Positions 9,267 to 18,292 of a stretch of DNA of 64,000 bases are shown one piece after another (position 1 is the stretch's first letter; each line of letters opens with the position of its first letter). The stretch is from contig DATLRO010000001.1 of NCBI GenBank assembly GCA_035534615.1, positions 28,964 to 92,963 of the forward strand. Direction: 5' to 3'. The translations under genes were made by a program, and so were the position numbers. The notes beneath the pieces were generated by a model that was not told where the DNA came from, did not search any database, and saw nothing but the letters and a program-made list of their open reading frames with translations. This DNA is from JAGWRA01 sp035534615. Lineage in GTDB: Bacteria; Acidobacteriota; Vicinamibacteria; Vicinamibacterales; CAVVIG01.

Positions 9267-10970
9267 CTACTGCACGAGCCGGACGACGAGCGCCGCCCGC
9301 CGGTTCAGCCGCCGGGTCTCCTCGCGGGCGTTGGAGTACTTGGGGTCCTCCTCGCCGTAGCTGATGGTCGTCAGCCGGCCCGGATCGATTCCGCGCGACG
9401 TCAGGTAGTTCAGCACCGCCCTGGCGCGCCGATCACCGAGGGCGAGGTTGTACTCCGGTGTGCCGATATTGCACGTGTACCCCTGGATCTGGATCTTCAG
9501 CGTCGGATCCGCCTGCAGCGCCTTGACCACTTCGTCGAGGATGCGGAGCCCCGACGGCCGCAGGGTGTACTGGTCGAAGTCGAACTGCACGTCTTCGAAC
9601 GTGTAGACCTTCTTCGGCGGCCGCACGACCTGGATCGTGGTCGTGTCCGACGCCGTGCCGCCCTTGCCGTCGTTGACGGTCACGGTGATCTGCACCGGAC
9701 CTTCCTGGTCGGGCGCGGTCCAGGTCGTCCTCGGGGCGGTGGCGTCGGCCAGCGTGCCGGCCGGTGCCGTCCACTGGTACGACAGCGTGTCGCCGTCCGG
9801 ATCCTCGGCGTGCGCCGACACGGTGGCGGTCTGCCCGACGTTCACCGTGCATGGCTCGCAGGAGGCCTGTACCGTCGGTGGATGGTTCACCGGCGCCGGC
9901 GGCGGGGGCGGAGGAGGCGGCGGGGGCGGCGGGGGCGGCGTGTAGACCCGGATGCCGGGGTGGAACCCGATCCGGACCTGGTAGTCGATGAAGTCGCGCG
10001 CCGTGCCGACGCTCTCATCGGTCCGATACAGCGACCGATCCGCCGTCGGGAGGTTCCAGTTCAGCCCGGCGCCCACGAAGAAGCCGTTGCGGGCCTGCCA
10101 GATGGCGCCGAGCGTGACGGTCGTCGTGTCGGCGTACAGGCTGCTGAGCGGCGACAGGCTGCCGTCGCTGGCCACGACCGGCGTCGACACCGTGAGCGTG
10201 TTCTTGAACGGGACGTCGCCGTGCGCCTCCGTGAAGAGCCGCAGCGCCGTCCGGCTCGGGAACCCGGCGCCCAGCCCCCATTCGAACGCGTTCGACAGCG
10301 TGACGCCAGACGGATTGCCGCGGAAGATGGCGCCGCCGTAGCCCGACAGCTCGACCGCCCGATTGACTTCCTTGCTCAGGACGGCCTGGAGGCTGACGTC
10401 CGGTTTGCCGGTGCCCACGGTGGTCTTGCCGGCCGTCGGCACCTTGACGATGCCCCGCAGCGCGAAGGCGACCGGGTTCTGCCGCGCTTCCGAGAGCAGG
10501 TTCACCTTGGCGCCGAGATACAGGTCGCCCAGGTGGTCGCCGCTCCAGCCCGACGTCGCCAGCGGCGCGCCGGGAAAGATCCCGCCCACGCTCGTGCTGG
10601 CGGTGAACAGCGGCCGGATGTCGCGATCGATGCGCCGATCGAAAGAGAGCGAGCCGAACAGCTCGACCCGGTCGCTGAGACCGACCGCGAACGTGCCGGC
10701 AAAGTCGGAGACGTTCGTGAAGCCCTGCCGGTCGTTGAAGCCGGCGCGGTAACCGCTCACCGACCACGTCCCGTGCGCCAGCACGTCGGCGGTCGGGACG
10801 AACCAGAGTCCGGTGTCGCCGCTGAACGTGGTCGTGGCCGGTCGCGTGTCGGCTGGAGGCGGCGGGGTGGAAGCCGGCGGTGGCGCGCCGGCCGGGGTCT
10901 GGGCGGCGACCCCCGTGGCGAACAACAGCGTCGCGCCCGCCAGGAACGTCGAACGAAGGGACCATCTCAT
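9267..10970 (-). CDS. Outer membrane beta-barrel protein with Ig-like and OmpA domains
   Basis: A 567-residue envelope protein. A signal peptide (about 1-25, ending VAAQTPAG) is followed by a Pro-rich stretch and a barrel-like region (about 50-330) of alternating hydrophobic strands ending VRIGFHPGIRVY. A run of 14 prolines then leads to an Ig/PKD-like domain (about 355-445; VQASCEPCTVNVGQTATVSAH, DTLSYQWT). The C-terminal OmpA domain (about 455-567) has FDFDQYTLRPSG, IQGYTCNIG and NRRAALVV, the peptidoglycan-binding signature. It should tie the outer membrane to the cell wall. The ATG at 10970 lies eight bases after GGGAGGT; a GTG directly before it (10973) is the alternative start. A good sigma-70 promoter lies upstream. 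Confidence 0.85.
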   Translation of the reverse strand: MRWSLRSTFLAGATLLFATGVAAQTPAGAPPPASTPPPPADTRPATTTFSGDTGLWFVPTADVLAHGTWSVSGYRAGFNDRQGFTNVSDFAGTFAVGLSDRVELFGSLSFDRRIDRDIRPLFTASTSVGGIFPGAPLATSGWSGDHLGDLYLGAKVNLLSEARQNPVAFALRGIVKVPTAGKTTVGTGKPDVSLQAVLSKEVNRAVELSGYGGAIFRGNPSGVTLSNAFEWGLGAGFPSRTALRLFTEAHGDVPFKNTLTVSTPVVASDGSLSPLSSLYADTTTVTLGAIWQARNGFFVGAGLNWNLPTADRSLYRTDESVGTARDFIDYQVRIGFHPGIRVYTPPPPPPPPPPPPPPAPVNHPPTVQASCEPCTVNVGQTATVSAHAEDPDGDTLSYQWTAPAGTLADATAPRTTWTAPDQEGPVQITVTVNDGKGGTASDTTTIQVVRPPKKVYTFEDVQFDFDQYTLRPSGLRILDEVVKALQADPTLKIQIQGYTCNIGTPEYNLALGDRRARAVLNYLTSRGIDPGRLTTISYGEEDPKYSNAREETRRLNRRAALVVRLVQ

Positions 10971-11028
10971 CACGCTGTACCTCCCGCGGTAACAGCAACC
11001 GGTGTCGTGGCAAACTCAGCTATATGAA

Positions 11029-11058
11029 ATTGTATGGCCCGGAGGAAGCCGAAGTCAA
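11029..11058 (-). promoter_or_regulatory. Sigma-70-type promoter for the OmpA-family gene
   Basis: On the minus strand TTGACT (11058-11053) is separated by 18 bases from TACAAT (11034-11029). Transcription would begin near 11022, about 50 bases before the start codon of the OmpA-family gene. Confidence 0.55.
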
Positions 11059-11178
11059 CGAAATGAGGCCTGTTTGCACGCCTTCGTCAGGCGGTCCGCG
11101 GCCGGACCGTACGCGGAAAAATTCCCGGCCATGGAAGTCGCCGCGGCCGGGGACCGGGGCCGTGCCCGGTCGCTGCCG

Positions 11179-11988
11179 TTATTTCTGTGCCCGCGCGCCG
11201 CGGATCGGCCGGACCATCCAGGCAATCAGGATACTCATGAGGTACAGCCCGATCATCGGCAGGGCGACGACCGTCTGGGTGAAGGGATCGGGGCTCGGCG
11301 TCACCGCCGCCGCGACGATGAAGATGATCAGGATGGCGTACTTGAAGTTCTTCCAGAGGAATCGGGGCGTGACCATGCCCATCTTCGCGAGGAAGAACAC
11401 GACTGTCGGCAGCTGGAAGACGAGGCCCGTGATGAGCATCATCTTCACGTACAGATCGAACATCGGGTCGAGCTTCGGCGTGAACATCACGTAGCTGCTC
11501 GAGAAGCTCGCCAGGAAGACCCACAGGAAGCGGAAGAGCACGTAATGGTTGAACAGGGCGCCGAGAATGAAGCCGCTCGAGGAAAGCAGCACGAACGGAA
11601 TGGCGAACCGCTTCTCGTGCGAATACAGGCCGGGCGCAATGAACAGCCAGACCTGCCACATGATGAACGGCGCGGCGAGGACGATGCCGGCGAGCAGCGC
11701 GAGCTCGAGATACAGCGTGAACGCTTCGGTCGGCTCGGTGTAGATCAGCTTCTCGCCGTTCGGCAGCAGCTGCTGCAGCGGCAGGAAGATGAAGTTGAAC
11801 AGCCGGTCGATGAAGGCGAACGCCACCAGGCAGCCGGCGGCCACGGCGGCGACGGAGTACATCAGCCGCCGCCGGAGCTCGTCGAGATGCTCCAGGAACG
11901 ACATCCGCGCGCCGTCGCCGCGGCCCTGCTCGTCGGCAGGCTCGGACGGCGCGGCCGGCTGAGAACCCGGGAAGGGAACGAGTGCCAT
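11179..11988 (-). CDS. tatC: Sec-independent translocase subunit TatC
   Basis: A 269-residue inner-membrane protein with six predicted membrane helices. It is the receptor for twin-arginine signal peptides in the Tat export system. Family features are SFLEHLDELRRRLMYS at the first helix, the conserved EPTEAFTLYLE segment before helix 2, PFIMWQVWLFIAPGLY, and AAAVTPSPDPFTQTVVALPMIGLY near the end. The N-terminal 25 residues are a charged cytoplasmic leader. It follows the tatA-type gene by eight bases on the same strand and shares its promoter. The ATG is the only one that gives the N-terminal cytoplasmic segment of normal length. Confidence 0.96.
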   Translation of the reverse strand: MALVPFPGSQPAAPSEPADEQGRGDGARMSFLEHLDELRRRLMYSVAAVAAGCLVAFAFIDRLFNFIFLPLQQLLPNGEKLIYTEPTEAFTLYLELALLAGIVLAAPFIMWQVWLFIAPGLYSHEKRFAIPFVLLSSSGFILGALFNHYVLFRFLWVFLASFSSSYVMFTPKLDPMFDLYVKMMLITGLVFQLPTVVFFLAKMGMVTPRFLWKNFKYAILIIFIVAAAVTPSPDPFTQTVVALPMIGLYLMSILIAWMVRPIRGARAQK

Positions 11989-11996
11989 CGACCGGA

Positions 11997-12311
11997 TCAG
12001 GAGCGCTGTTCCGCCGGGCGGACGGGGCTCCCCCCTTCGCCTTGGCCGGCCGGCGGCGTGGCATCAGCCGCCGGGGAGGGCAGCGACGGCGTCCGGGCGG
12101 CGGCCTGAGCCTGCTGTTGGAGCTTTTCCTGCTCGTGTTCGATCCGGATCTCGGCTTCCAGCGAACTGCGCAGGTCCGACGAGGCCTTCTTGAATTCGTT
12201 GAGGCCGCGCCCCAGCGCCTTCCCCATTTCCGGCAGCTTGCGCGGGCCGAACACGATCAGCGCGATGATCAGGATCATCAGCACCTCGCCCGCACCGATT
12301 GAACCGAACAT
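11997..12311 (-). CDS. TatA/TatB-family translocase subunit
   Basis: A 104-residue protein: a short periplasmic start, one membrane helix (about 6-22, GAGEVLMILIIALIVFGPRK), the FGPRKLPEMGKALGRGLNEFKK hinge and amphipathic helix, then a charged coiled helix and a Pro/Ala/Ser-rich tail. The FGP motif and Leu-Pro after it place it in the TatA/B family, which forms the Tat export pore with TatC encoded eight bases downstream. The longer amphipathic helix leans towards TatB, but TatA and TatB cannot be separated safely by eye. The ATG at 12311 directly precedes the membrane helix. A strong promoter lies about 110 bases upstream. Confidence 0.9.
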   Translation of the reverse strand: MFGSIGAGEVLMILIIALIVFGPRKLPEMGKALGRGLNEFKKASSDLRSSLEAEIRIEHEQEKLQQQAQAAARTPSLPSPAADATPPAGQGEGGSPVRPAEQRS

Positions 12312-12419
12312 GGAACCGGGCTCCTCGCTGCGTCCCCGGGGCCGTCCGGCGGGGGCGGTGACTGCGTGCGACGCACGGATGGGCGTGGCGAACCCGATCG
12401 CCACTAAGTGATTCGAAGC

Positions 12420-12448
12420 ATTATAGAAAGCCGTCCGTGGCCGGTCAA
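12420..12448 (-). promoter_or_regulatory. Near-consensus sigma-70 promoter of the tatA-tatC operon
   Basis: On the minus strand TTGACC (12448-12443), a 17-base spacer and TATAAT (12425-12420). This is the best promoter match in the window and reads into tatA and tatC, leaving a leader of about 100 bases. Confidence 0.75.
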
Positions 12449-12480
12449 GGGTCCCCGGTCGGTCCGGTCGCGGGAACTCG

Positions 12481-12509
12481 TTGCCCCCCCAAGGGTTATC
12501 TGTTACCAT
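12481..12509 (+). promoter_or_regulatory. Candidate promoter of the S41 protease, close to the start codon
   Basis: TTGCCC (12481-12486), a 17-base spacer and TACCAT (12504-12509). Transcription from it would begin about two bases before the ATG at 12518, giving a leaderless or nearly leaderless mRNA. No Shine-Dalgarno sequence precedes that ATG. Confidence 0.4.
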
Positions 12510-12517
12510 CGAGAATC

Positions 12518-14149
12518 ATGCGCAAGTATCGGGCAGTCTCCGCGGCCACTTTCGCCATCTTCGTCTGCGCGCTTGTCGGCGGCATCTTCGGCCGGGGCGT
12601 CTTCGCCACCGAAAACCACCTGCCGGGCGACTACAAGACCTTCACGGCCGCGCTGAGTGCGATTCAATCGCAGTACGTCGGACAGTTCCAGAGCGACCGG
12701 CTGGTCTACGGCGCCATCCAGGGGATGCTCGAGACGCTCGATCCGCATTCGAATTTCATGGACCCTCAGGAATACGCGCAGATGCGCGAACGCCAGGAGG
12801 GGCACTACTACGGCATCGGCGTCACGATTCAGGCGGCCGGCGGCGAGATCCACATCGTCTCGGTGTTCGACGGCTCCCCCGCGTTCGACGCCGGCATCCG
12901 CCGCGGCGACGTGATCGCCACCGTGGATGGGCAGAGCACGAAGGGCTGGACGAGCGATCAGGCGGTCGACCGGATCAAGGGGGCGAAGGGGACGAGCGTT
13001 GCGCTCGGCATCCGGCGCTGGGGATACGACCAGCTGATTCCGTTCAGTGTCGCGCGGGAAGAGATCCACCTGTCTTCCGTGCCGGCGGCGTTCATGATCG
13101 ACGGCACGACCGGCTACGTGCGCATCGCGGAATTCGCCGAGGACACCAACGCCCAGCTGGGGCGCGCCCTGGACGCGCTGCAGGCCAAGGGCATGCGCCG
13201 GCTGATCTTCGATCTGCGGAACAATCCGGGCGGGGCGCTCGACCAGGCGATTCTCGTGGCGAACCGGTTCCTGCCGAAGGGCGACCTGATTGTCTACACC
13301 CGCGGCCGCGTGCCGAACTCGGACGAGGACTATCGCGCGACCAAGCCGAGCCAGTTCACGACCATGCCGATGATCGTGCTGGTCAACCGGAACAGCGCGA
13401 GCGCGTCGGAAATCGTCACCGGCGCGCTGCAGGATCACGACCGGGCGCTCATCGTCGGCGAAACGACGTTCGGCAAGGCGCTGGTCCAGTCGGTCTACCG
13501 CATCAGCGGCGGGGCCGGCCTCGCCCTGACGACGGCCCATTACTACACGCCGAGCGGCCGCCTCATCCAGAGGCCGTGGGATCCGTCGTTCGACAACTAC
13601 CTGACGTACACGCTCCGGTCGCAGAAGAACCCGCCGAAGAACAATCCGGCCGAACTGCATCACACGGACGCCGGCCGGCCGGTCTACGGCGGCGGCGGGA
13701 TCGAGCCGGATCGCCGGATGGACGGGCCGTTCGAAGGGTTCGACCCGACGCCGTTCGGCCGCATGCTCTACTCGCGCCAGGAATTCGCCAGCTTCGCCGA
13801 GCGGTTTTCCGCCCTGGGCGACCGGCGGGTCACCCTCAAGAGCACCGGCCGCACCCTGGTCGGCCGCACCTACGTCGTCGATGACGCGATGTTGAAGCAG
13901 TTCCGCACGCAGCTGCAGCGGGACGGGATCAAGATCAACGAGGCCGAGTACACCAAGGATCTGCCGTTCATCAAGGCGATGATCCACTACCAGATCGACC
14001 TGGCGCTGTTCGGCACCCAGGACGCGCGCGAACAGCTGATCAAGACCGACCCGCAGGCGCAATTCGCGCTCGGGCTGTTTGGCGAAGCTGAACAGTTGAC
14101 GCAGTTGTCCAAGGCGAAGGCCGCCGGCCGGGCGGGCAACAGGCCGTAA
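12518..14149 (+). CDS. Carboxy-terminal processing protease, S41 family
   Basis: A 543-residue exported serine protease. An N-terminal membrane/signal segment (about 6-28, AVSAATFAIFVCALVGGIFG) is followed by a helical region with LDPHSNFMDPQEY, a PDZ domain (about 93-175, GIGVTIQ and AGIRRGDVIATVDG) and the S41 core. The core has FDLRNNPGGALDQA, the serine in NRNSASASEIVTGALQDHDRA (near 293-297) and the lysine in GETTFGKALVQ (Lys320), which form the Ser/Lys dyad. A C-terminal extension of about 150 residues follows. Such enzymes trim or degrade envelope proteins. The ATG at 12518 opens the signal segment. It is divergent from tatA-tatC. Confidence 0.93.
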   Translation: MRKYRAVSAATFAIFVCALVGGIFGRGVFATENHLPGDYKTFTAALSAIQSQYVGQFQSDRLVYGAIQGMLETLDPHSNFMDPQEYAQMRERQEGHYYGIGVTIQAAGGEIHIVSVFDGSPAFDAGIRRGDVIATVDGQSTKGWTSDQAVDRIKGAKGTSVALGIRRWGYDQLIPFSVAREEIHLSSVPAAFMIDGTTGYVRIAEFAEDTNAQLGRALDALQAKGMRRLIFDLRNNPGGALDQAILVANRFLPKGDLIVYTRGRVPNSDEDYRATKPSQFTTMPMIVLVNRNSASASEIVTGALQDHDRALIVGETTFGKALVQSVYRISGGAGLALTTAHYYTPSGRLIQRPWDPSFDNYLTYTLRSQKNPPKNNPAELHHTDAGRPVYGGGGIEPDRRMDGPFEGFDPTPFGRMLYSRQEFASFAERFSALGDRRVTLKSTGRTLVGRTYVVDDAMLKQFRTQLQRDGIKINEAEYTKDLPFIKAMIHYQIDLALFGTQDAREQLIKTDPQAQFALGLFGEAEQLTQLSKAKAAGRAGNRP

Positions 14150-14167
14150 TCGAACGGCAGGGGTGCA

Positions 14168-14183
14168 CCCCAAGATTTTGGGG
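14168..14183 (+). terminator. Small hairpin after the S41 protease
   Basis: A 6-bp stem CCCCAA / TTGGGG with a GATT loop, 18 bases after the stop codon. There is no long T run, so termination efficiency is uncertain. The 299 bases from 14150 to 14448 hold this hairpin, the promoter candidate after it and no other structure that I recognise. Confidence 0.35.
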
Positions 14184-14196
14184 CTGGAGTTTACCC

Positions 14197-14225
14197 TTGC
14201 CCCAACGGCTTGGCCTTGTTACACT
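14197..14225 (+). promoter_or_regulatory. Candidate smc promoter
   Basis: TTGCCC (14197-14202), a 17-base spacer and TACACT (14220-14225). It would give smc a leader of about 215 bases. No riboswitch-like or tRNA-like fold was recognised in that leader. Confidence 0.4.
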
Positions 14226-14448
14226 GGCGACCGTTTTCGAGGGCCCACAGGGTCCCTCCTGCCGGGGCAGGGGGATGGGCTGATCGAGCGGTCAATTTGT
14301 CAGGTCGATTCCCAGCCAACCGTTCACCACGGTCCAGAGCGTTCCCAGCCGCTCGAACGGCGTTGCTCGTCCGCCCGCTCGTGCTGCTGGTGGTGTCTCT
14401 GCGGTCCGGACAGACCGCGGGATGAATGCTCTGTGAGGACGTGTACCT

Positions 14449-17400
14449 ATGCGTCTGCAACGCCTCGAGATCTCCGGTTTCAAGTCGTTCTCCGATCGCG
14501 CTGAGCTCGCCTTCGACGCGGAGGTGACGGCGATCGTCGGGCCGAATGGCTGCGGCAAGAGCAATGTGGCCGACGCCATCACCTGGGTGCTCGGTGAACA
14601 GAGCGCCCGCAGCCTGCGCGGCGATCGGATGGAAGACGTGATCTTCAACGGCAGCGATGCGCGCAAGCCGGGCGCGTCGGCCGAAGTCCGGCTGCGCCTG
14701 ACCCAGGTCACCACCGCGGCGCTGCAGACCCAGACGAACGGCCACGGCGAGGACGACGCCGGGACGGGCGGGGCGCACGGGCCCGAGGGGAACGGAAACG
14801 GGAACGGGCACGGGCACGGGCACGGGCACGGTGGTCTGACGCCGGCCGAGGTCGAGGCGATGGCCCGTGAAGTGGAGGTGACGCGGCGCCTGTACCGCTC
14901 GGGGGAGAGCGAGTACCTGATCGACGGCGCGCAGTGCCGCCTGCGGGACGTGCACGACCTGCTGATGGACACGGGGCTGGGCGCGAAGGCGTACGCGATC
15001 ATCGAGCAGGGGAAGATCGGCCTGATCCTCAGCTCGCGCCCGACCGACCGGCGGCAGCTCATCGAAGAAGCGGCCGGGGTGACGAAGTACAAGGCGCGGC
15101 GGCGGTCGGCGGAGCTGAAGCTCGAGGCGGCACAGCAGAACCTCACGCGGGTCGACGACATCGTCTTCGAGGTCGAGAAGCAGCGCGGCGCGCTGAAGCG
15201 GCAGGCGGCGAAGGCGCGCCGGTACCGGCGGCTGCGCGAAGAGCTCCGGCGCTGGGAGAAGACGCTGTTCGCCCGCCGGTACCGCGAGCTGGCCGAGGCG
15301 ATCGACGCGGCTCGAGGGCGGCTGGCGGCCGCGCGGGCCGACGAGGTGGCGGCGGCCGCGCGGGTCGCGGAGGTCGAAGGCGATCTCGGCCGGCTCCGCA
15401 TCGAGCTGGTGGAAAGCGAGTCGGCGGCGACGACCGTGCGGGAGGCGGCGCACGCGCGGGAGCTCGACATCAATCGCCGCCAGCAGCAGATTCAGTTCAG
15501 CCGCGAGCAGGCGGCCTCGCTCGAGGCGCGCGCCGGCGAGGTGAGTGCGGAGCTGGAGCGGCTCGAAGCCCGCCGGGAGCCGGCGCGGCTGGCCATCGAG
15601 GAGCGCCGCGACGCGGCGGTCCGGGCCGACCGCGAGTGCGACGAGGCGGCTGCCGGGATGGCCGCCCGGACGGAGGCGTACGAGATCGCCCACCGGGAAA
15701 TCGAGGGGCTGGAAGGAGACGTCGAGGCGGCTCGCAGCGAGGTGTTCTCCGCGATGAACGCCTCCACGGCCCTGCAGCACGCGATCGAACACGCGGCCGC
15801 GGCGCGCGAGCGGGTGGCCGAAGAGCTGACGAAGCTGGACGCCGAGCTGGCGGATCTGCGGATCGAGTCGGACAAGGCCGGATCCGACGGCACGACGGCG
15901 GGCGACGGCCTCCGGCGCGCCCAGGAGGCCCTCGAGGCGGCGCGCGTGGCGCGCGCCGCGCGCGAAGCGGAGCTGGCCAGCGCCCGGATCGAGCATGCCT
16001 GGCGGGAGCAGAGCCTGCGCGCGCGGGAGAAGGAGCTGGCGGCCCTGTCCGCCCGGCTGCGGTCGCTCGAGGAGCTCGACGCGGCCCGTGCCGGCTACAG
16101 CGACGCCGCCCGCCTGGTCCTGGCGCAGGCGAACGGCCGCGTGGGGCAGCAGGGGGCCGTGGCCGACTACCTGGAAGTGGACCGCCGGTACGAGCGGGCG
16201 GTCGAGGCCTGCCTGGGCGATCTCCTCGAGCACGTGCTCGTGGAGCGCCGCGACCAGGCGGCGGCCGGGCTCCAGCTCGTGCGGGAGCAGGGGGCCGGAC
16301 ACTGCGGCTTCCTGGTGACCGATGGCGCGGCCGGAGACGCGGGCGACGCGCCGGTGCCGGCCGACGGGCTGGCGCCGCTCGCGTCGGTGGTCCGCATCGC
16401 CGGACCGCACGCGGCGGCCATCCGGGCCGCGATCGGCGACGCGTGGATTGCCGGGACGTTCGAGCAGGCGGCCGCGGGGGCGGCTGCGACGCGCGCGCCG
16501 GTCGCGACGCCCGACGGCGACGTCTTCCGCGGCCCGCACGTGCTCGCCGGCGGCGATCGGAGCGAGGCGCGCGGCATCCTGACCACCAAGGGGGAGATCA
16601 AGGAGCTGCGCGGCCGGCTGGCGGAGGAGCGGGCGGCCCTGGCGCGGCTCGCCGAGGACACGGCCGCGTTCGACGCCGTGATCGCGCAGGCGACCGGTGC
16701 CATCGCGGCGCTCCACGCCGAGCAGCACCGGCAGGAGAAGGCGATCGTCGGCTACGAGCTGCAGCTGGCCCGGGCCGACGAAGAGAACCGGCGGCTGGCG
16801 CGCAAGCGCGAGGTCGTGATGCTCGAGCGGCGCCGCGCGGAGGAGGAGCGCAACGGGCTCGACGCGCGCCAGGCCGAGGCGCAGGCCTCCGTCACCCGCA
16901 TCGAGCACGATCAGCGGCTGGCGGACGAACGGCTGTCGCTCGCGCAGCGGCGGCTGTTCGAGGCCCGGGAACGGATGGACGAGCTGAGCCGGGACGCGGC
17001 CGACGCGAAGGCGACGCACGCGGCGCTCGTCGAGCGGGCGACCGCGATCGCGGCCGACGTCGCCCGCCTGGAAGAGACCTCGCGCGACCTGGTGGCCCGC
17101 ATCGACTCGGCGGCGCGCGACCTGGCGGCCGCGCGCACGCGGGTCGCCGAGCTCGAGGCGTCGGCGGTGGAGCAGCAGCGCCTCCTGGACGAGGACGTCC
17201 GGACGCTGGACGGCCTGCAGCAGCAGGTCCGCGACGCGGACGGGCGGGTGGCCGCGCTGCGCGAGCAGTCGGACGCGCGCGAAGCGACGCTGAAGACGGC
17301 GCGGGCCGGGCTCGAAACGGCGCGCGGGCTGGTGGCGGAGCTGGACGTCACGCGCGCGACCGCCGAGAACGAGCTGTCGCACCTGGCCGGCGCCTGCCTC

Positions 17401-18213
17401 GAAACGGTCCAGGCGACGCTGGACGAGGTCGTGGCGGAGGTCGATCTGGCGGGGCACGACGGCCCGCCGCAGGCGGCCGCCGCGCTCGTCGACGACGCCG
17501 ACGAGGCCGAGGAGGGCGACGCGGGCGAGCCGGCGGCGGTCGCCGTCGCGGAAGCCGCCCCGGCGGCGGCGCTGACGGCCGAGGAGGCGATCGCGCAGCT
17601 GCGCGAGAAGATCGATCGCCTCGGCCCGGTCAACATGATGGCGATCGAGCAGTTCGACGAGCTCGAGACGCGGCACACGTTCCTGACCACCCAGCGGAAG
17701 GATCTGGTCGACTCGATCGCCGCCACCAGCGAAGCGATCCGGCGGATCGACGAGATGACCCGCCAGCGCTTCACCGACGCGTTCGTCGCCATCAACCGCA
17801 ACTTCCAGGAGACCTTCAGCACGCTGTTCGGCGGCGGGCGCGCCGGGATCGCGCTCCTGGACGAGTCCGATCCGCTCGAGAGCGGCATCGAGATCATCGC
17901 GCAGCCGCCCGGCAAGCGGCTGCAGAGCGTACAGCTGCTCTCCGGCGGCGAGAAGGCGCTCACCGCGATCGCGCTGATGTTCGGCATCTTCAAGTACAAG
18001 CCGAGCCCCTTCTGTCTGCTCGACGAGATCGACGCGCCGCTCGACGACGCCAATATCGGGCGCTTCATCGAGATGCTCCGCGGGATGCAGGCGCACACGC
18101 AGTTCATCCTGATCACCCACAACCGCAAGACCATGGAGATCGCCGATCGGCTGTACGGCGTGACGATGGAAGAACCGGGCGTCTCGAAGCTCATCTCCGT
18201 GCAGCTCAACTGA
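14449..18213 (+). CDS. smc: Chromosome segregation ATPase SMC
   Basis: A 1254-residue SMC protein that compacts and segregates the chromosome as a ring-shaped dimer with ScpA and ScpB. The N-terminal head has Walker A GPNGCGKSN (31-39) and the Q-loop region WVLGEQSARSLRG. The hinge lies around residues 545-680 (GAVADYLEVDRRYERAVEACLG), flanked by long coiled coils. The C-terminal head has the signature LLSGGEKALTAIAL, Walker B CLLDEIDAPLDD and the ITHN switch. Residues 114-129 are a Gly/Asn/Gly/His repeat inserted in the N-terminal head, and an Ala/Glu-rich stretch sits before the C-terminal head. GAGGA precedes the ATG. scpA and scpB are not in the window. Confidence 0.96.
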   Translation: MRLQRLEISGFKSFSDRAELAFDAEVTAIVGPNGCGKSNVADAITWVLGEQSARSLRGDRMEDVIFNGSDARKPGASAEVRLRLTQVTTAALQTQTNGHGEDDAGTGGAHGPEGNGNGNGHGHGHGHGGLTPAEVEAMAREVEVTRRLYRSGESEYLIDGAQCRLRDVHDLLMDTGLGAKAYAIIEQGKIGLILSSRPTDRRQLIEEAAGVTKYKARRRSAELKLEAAQQNLTRVDDIVFEVEKQRGALKRQAAKARRYRRLREELRRWEKTLFARRYRELAEAIDAARGRLAAARADEVAAAARVAEVEGDLGRLRIELVESESAATTVREAAHARELDINRRQQQIQFSREQAASLEARAGEVSAELERLEARREPARLAIEERRDAAVRADRECDEAAAGMAARTEAYEIAHREIEGLEGDVEAARSEVFSAMNASTALQHAIEHAAAARERVAEELTKLDAELADLRIESDKAGSDGTTAGDGLRRAQEALEAARVARAAREAELASARIEHAWREQSLRAREKELAALSARLRSLEELDAARAGYSDAARLVLAQANGRVGQQGAVADYLEVDRRYERAVEACLGDLLEHVLVERRDQAAAGLQLVREQGAGHCGFLVTDGAAGDAGDAPVPADGLAPLASVVRIAGPHAAAIRAAIGDAWIAGTFEQAAAGAAATRAPVATPDGDVFRGPHVLAGGDRSEARGILTTKGEIKELRGRLAEERAALARLAEDTAAFDAVIAQATGAIAALHAEQHRQEKAIVGYELQLARADEENRRLARKREVVMLERRRAEEERNGLDARQAEAQASVTRIEHDQRLADERLSLAQRRLFEARERMDELSRDAADAKATHAALVERATAIAADVARLEETSRDLVARIDSAARDLAAARTRVAELEASAVEQQRLLDEDVRTLDGLQQQVRDADGRVAALREQSDAREATLKTARAGLETARGLVAELDVTRATAENELSHLAGACLETVQATLDEVVAEVDLAGHDGPPQAAAALVDDADEAEEGDAGEPAAVAVAEAAPAAALTAEEAIAQLREKIDRLGPVNMMAIEQFDELETRHTFLTTQRKDLVDSIAATSEAIRRIDEMTRQRFTDAFVAINRNFQETFSTLFGGGRAGIALLDESDPLESGIEIIAQPPGKRLQSVQLLSGGEKALTAIALMFGIFKYKPSPFCLLDEIDAPLDDANIGRFIEMLRGMQAHTQFILITHNRKTMEIADRLYGVTMEEPGVSKLISVQLN
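14787..14832 (+). repeat. 6-bp simple repeat inside smc
   Basis: Roughly seven units of ACGGGC-type hexamers encode alternating Gly-Asn then Gly-His dipeptides (residues 114-129 of SMC). The unit is a multiple of three, so copy changes would lengthen or shorten the protein loop without shifting the frame. Confidence 0.8.
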
Positions 18214-18292
18214 CGCCGGCGCCGGCCGCCGGCGGCGCGGCCGAACCTTCCCGCACCGCCGGCCGTATGTACGAGGCGAGGAGGCCACGGTC

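Noticed and set aside
14226..14448. Possible riboswitch or small RNA in the smc leader
   Set aside because: No conserved fold or tRNA-like, T-box or riboswitch pattern was recognised; hairpins there are short and GC-driven.
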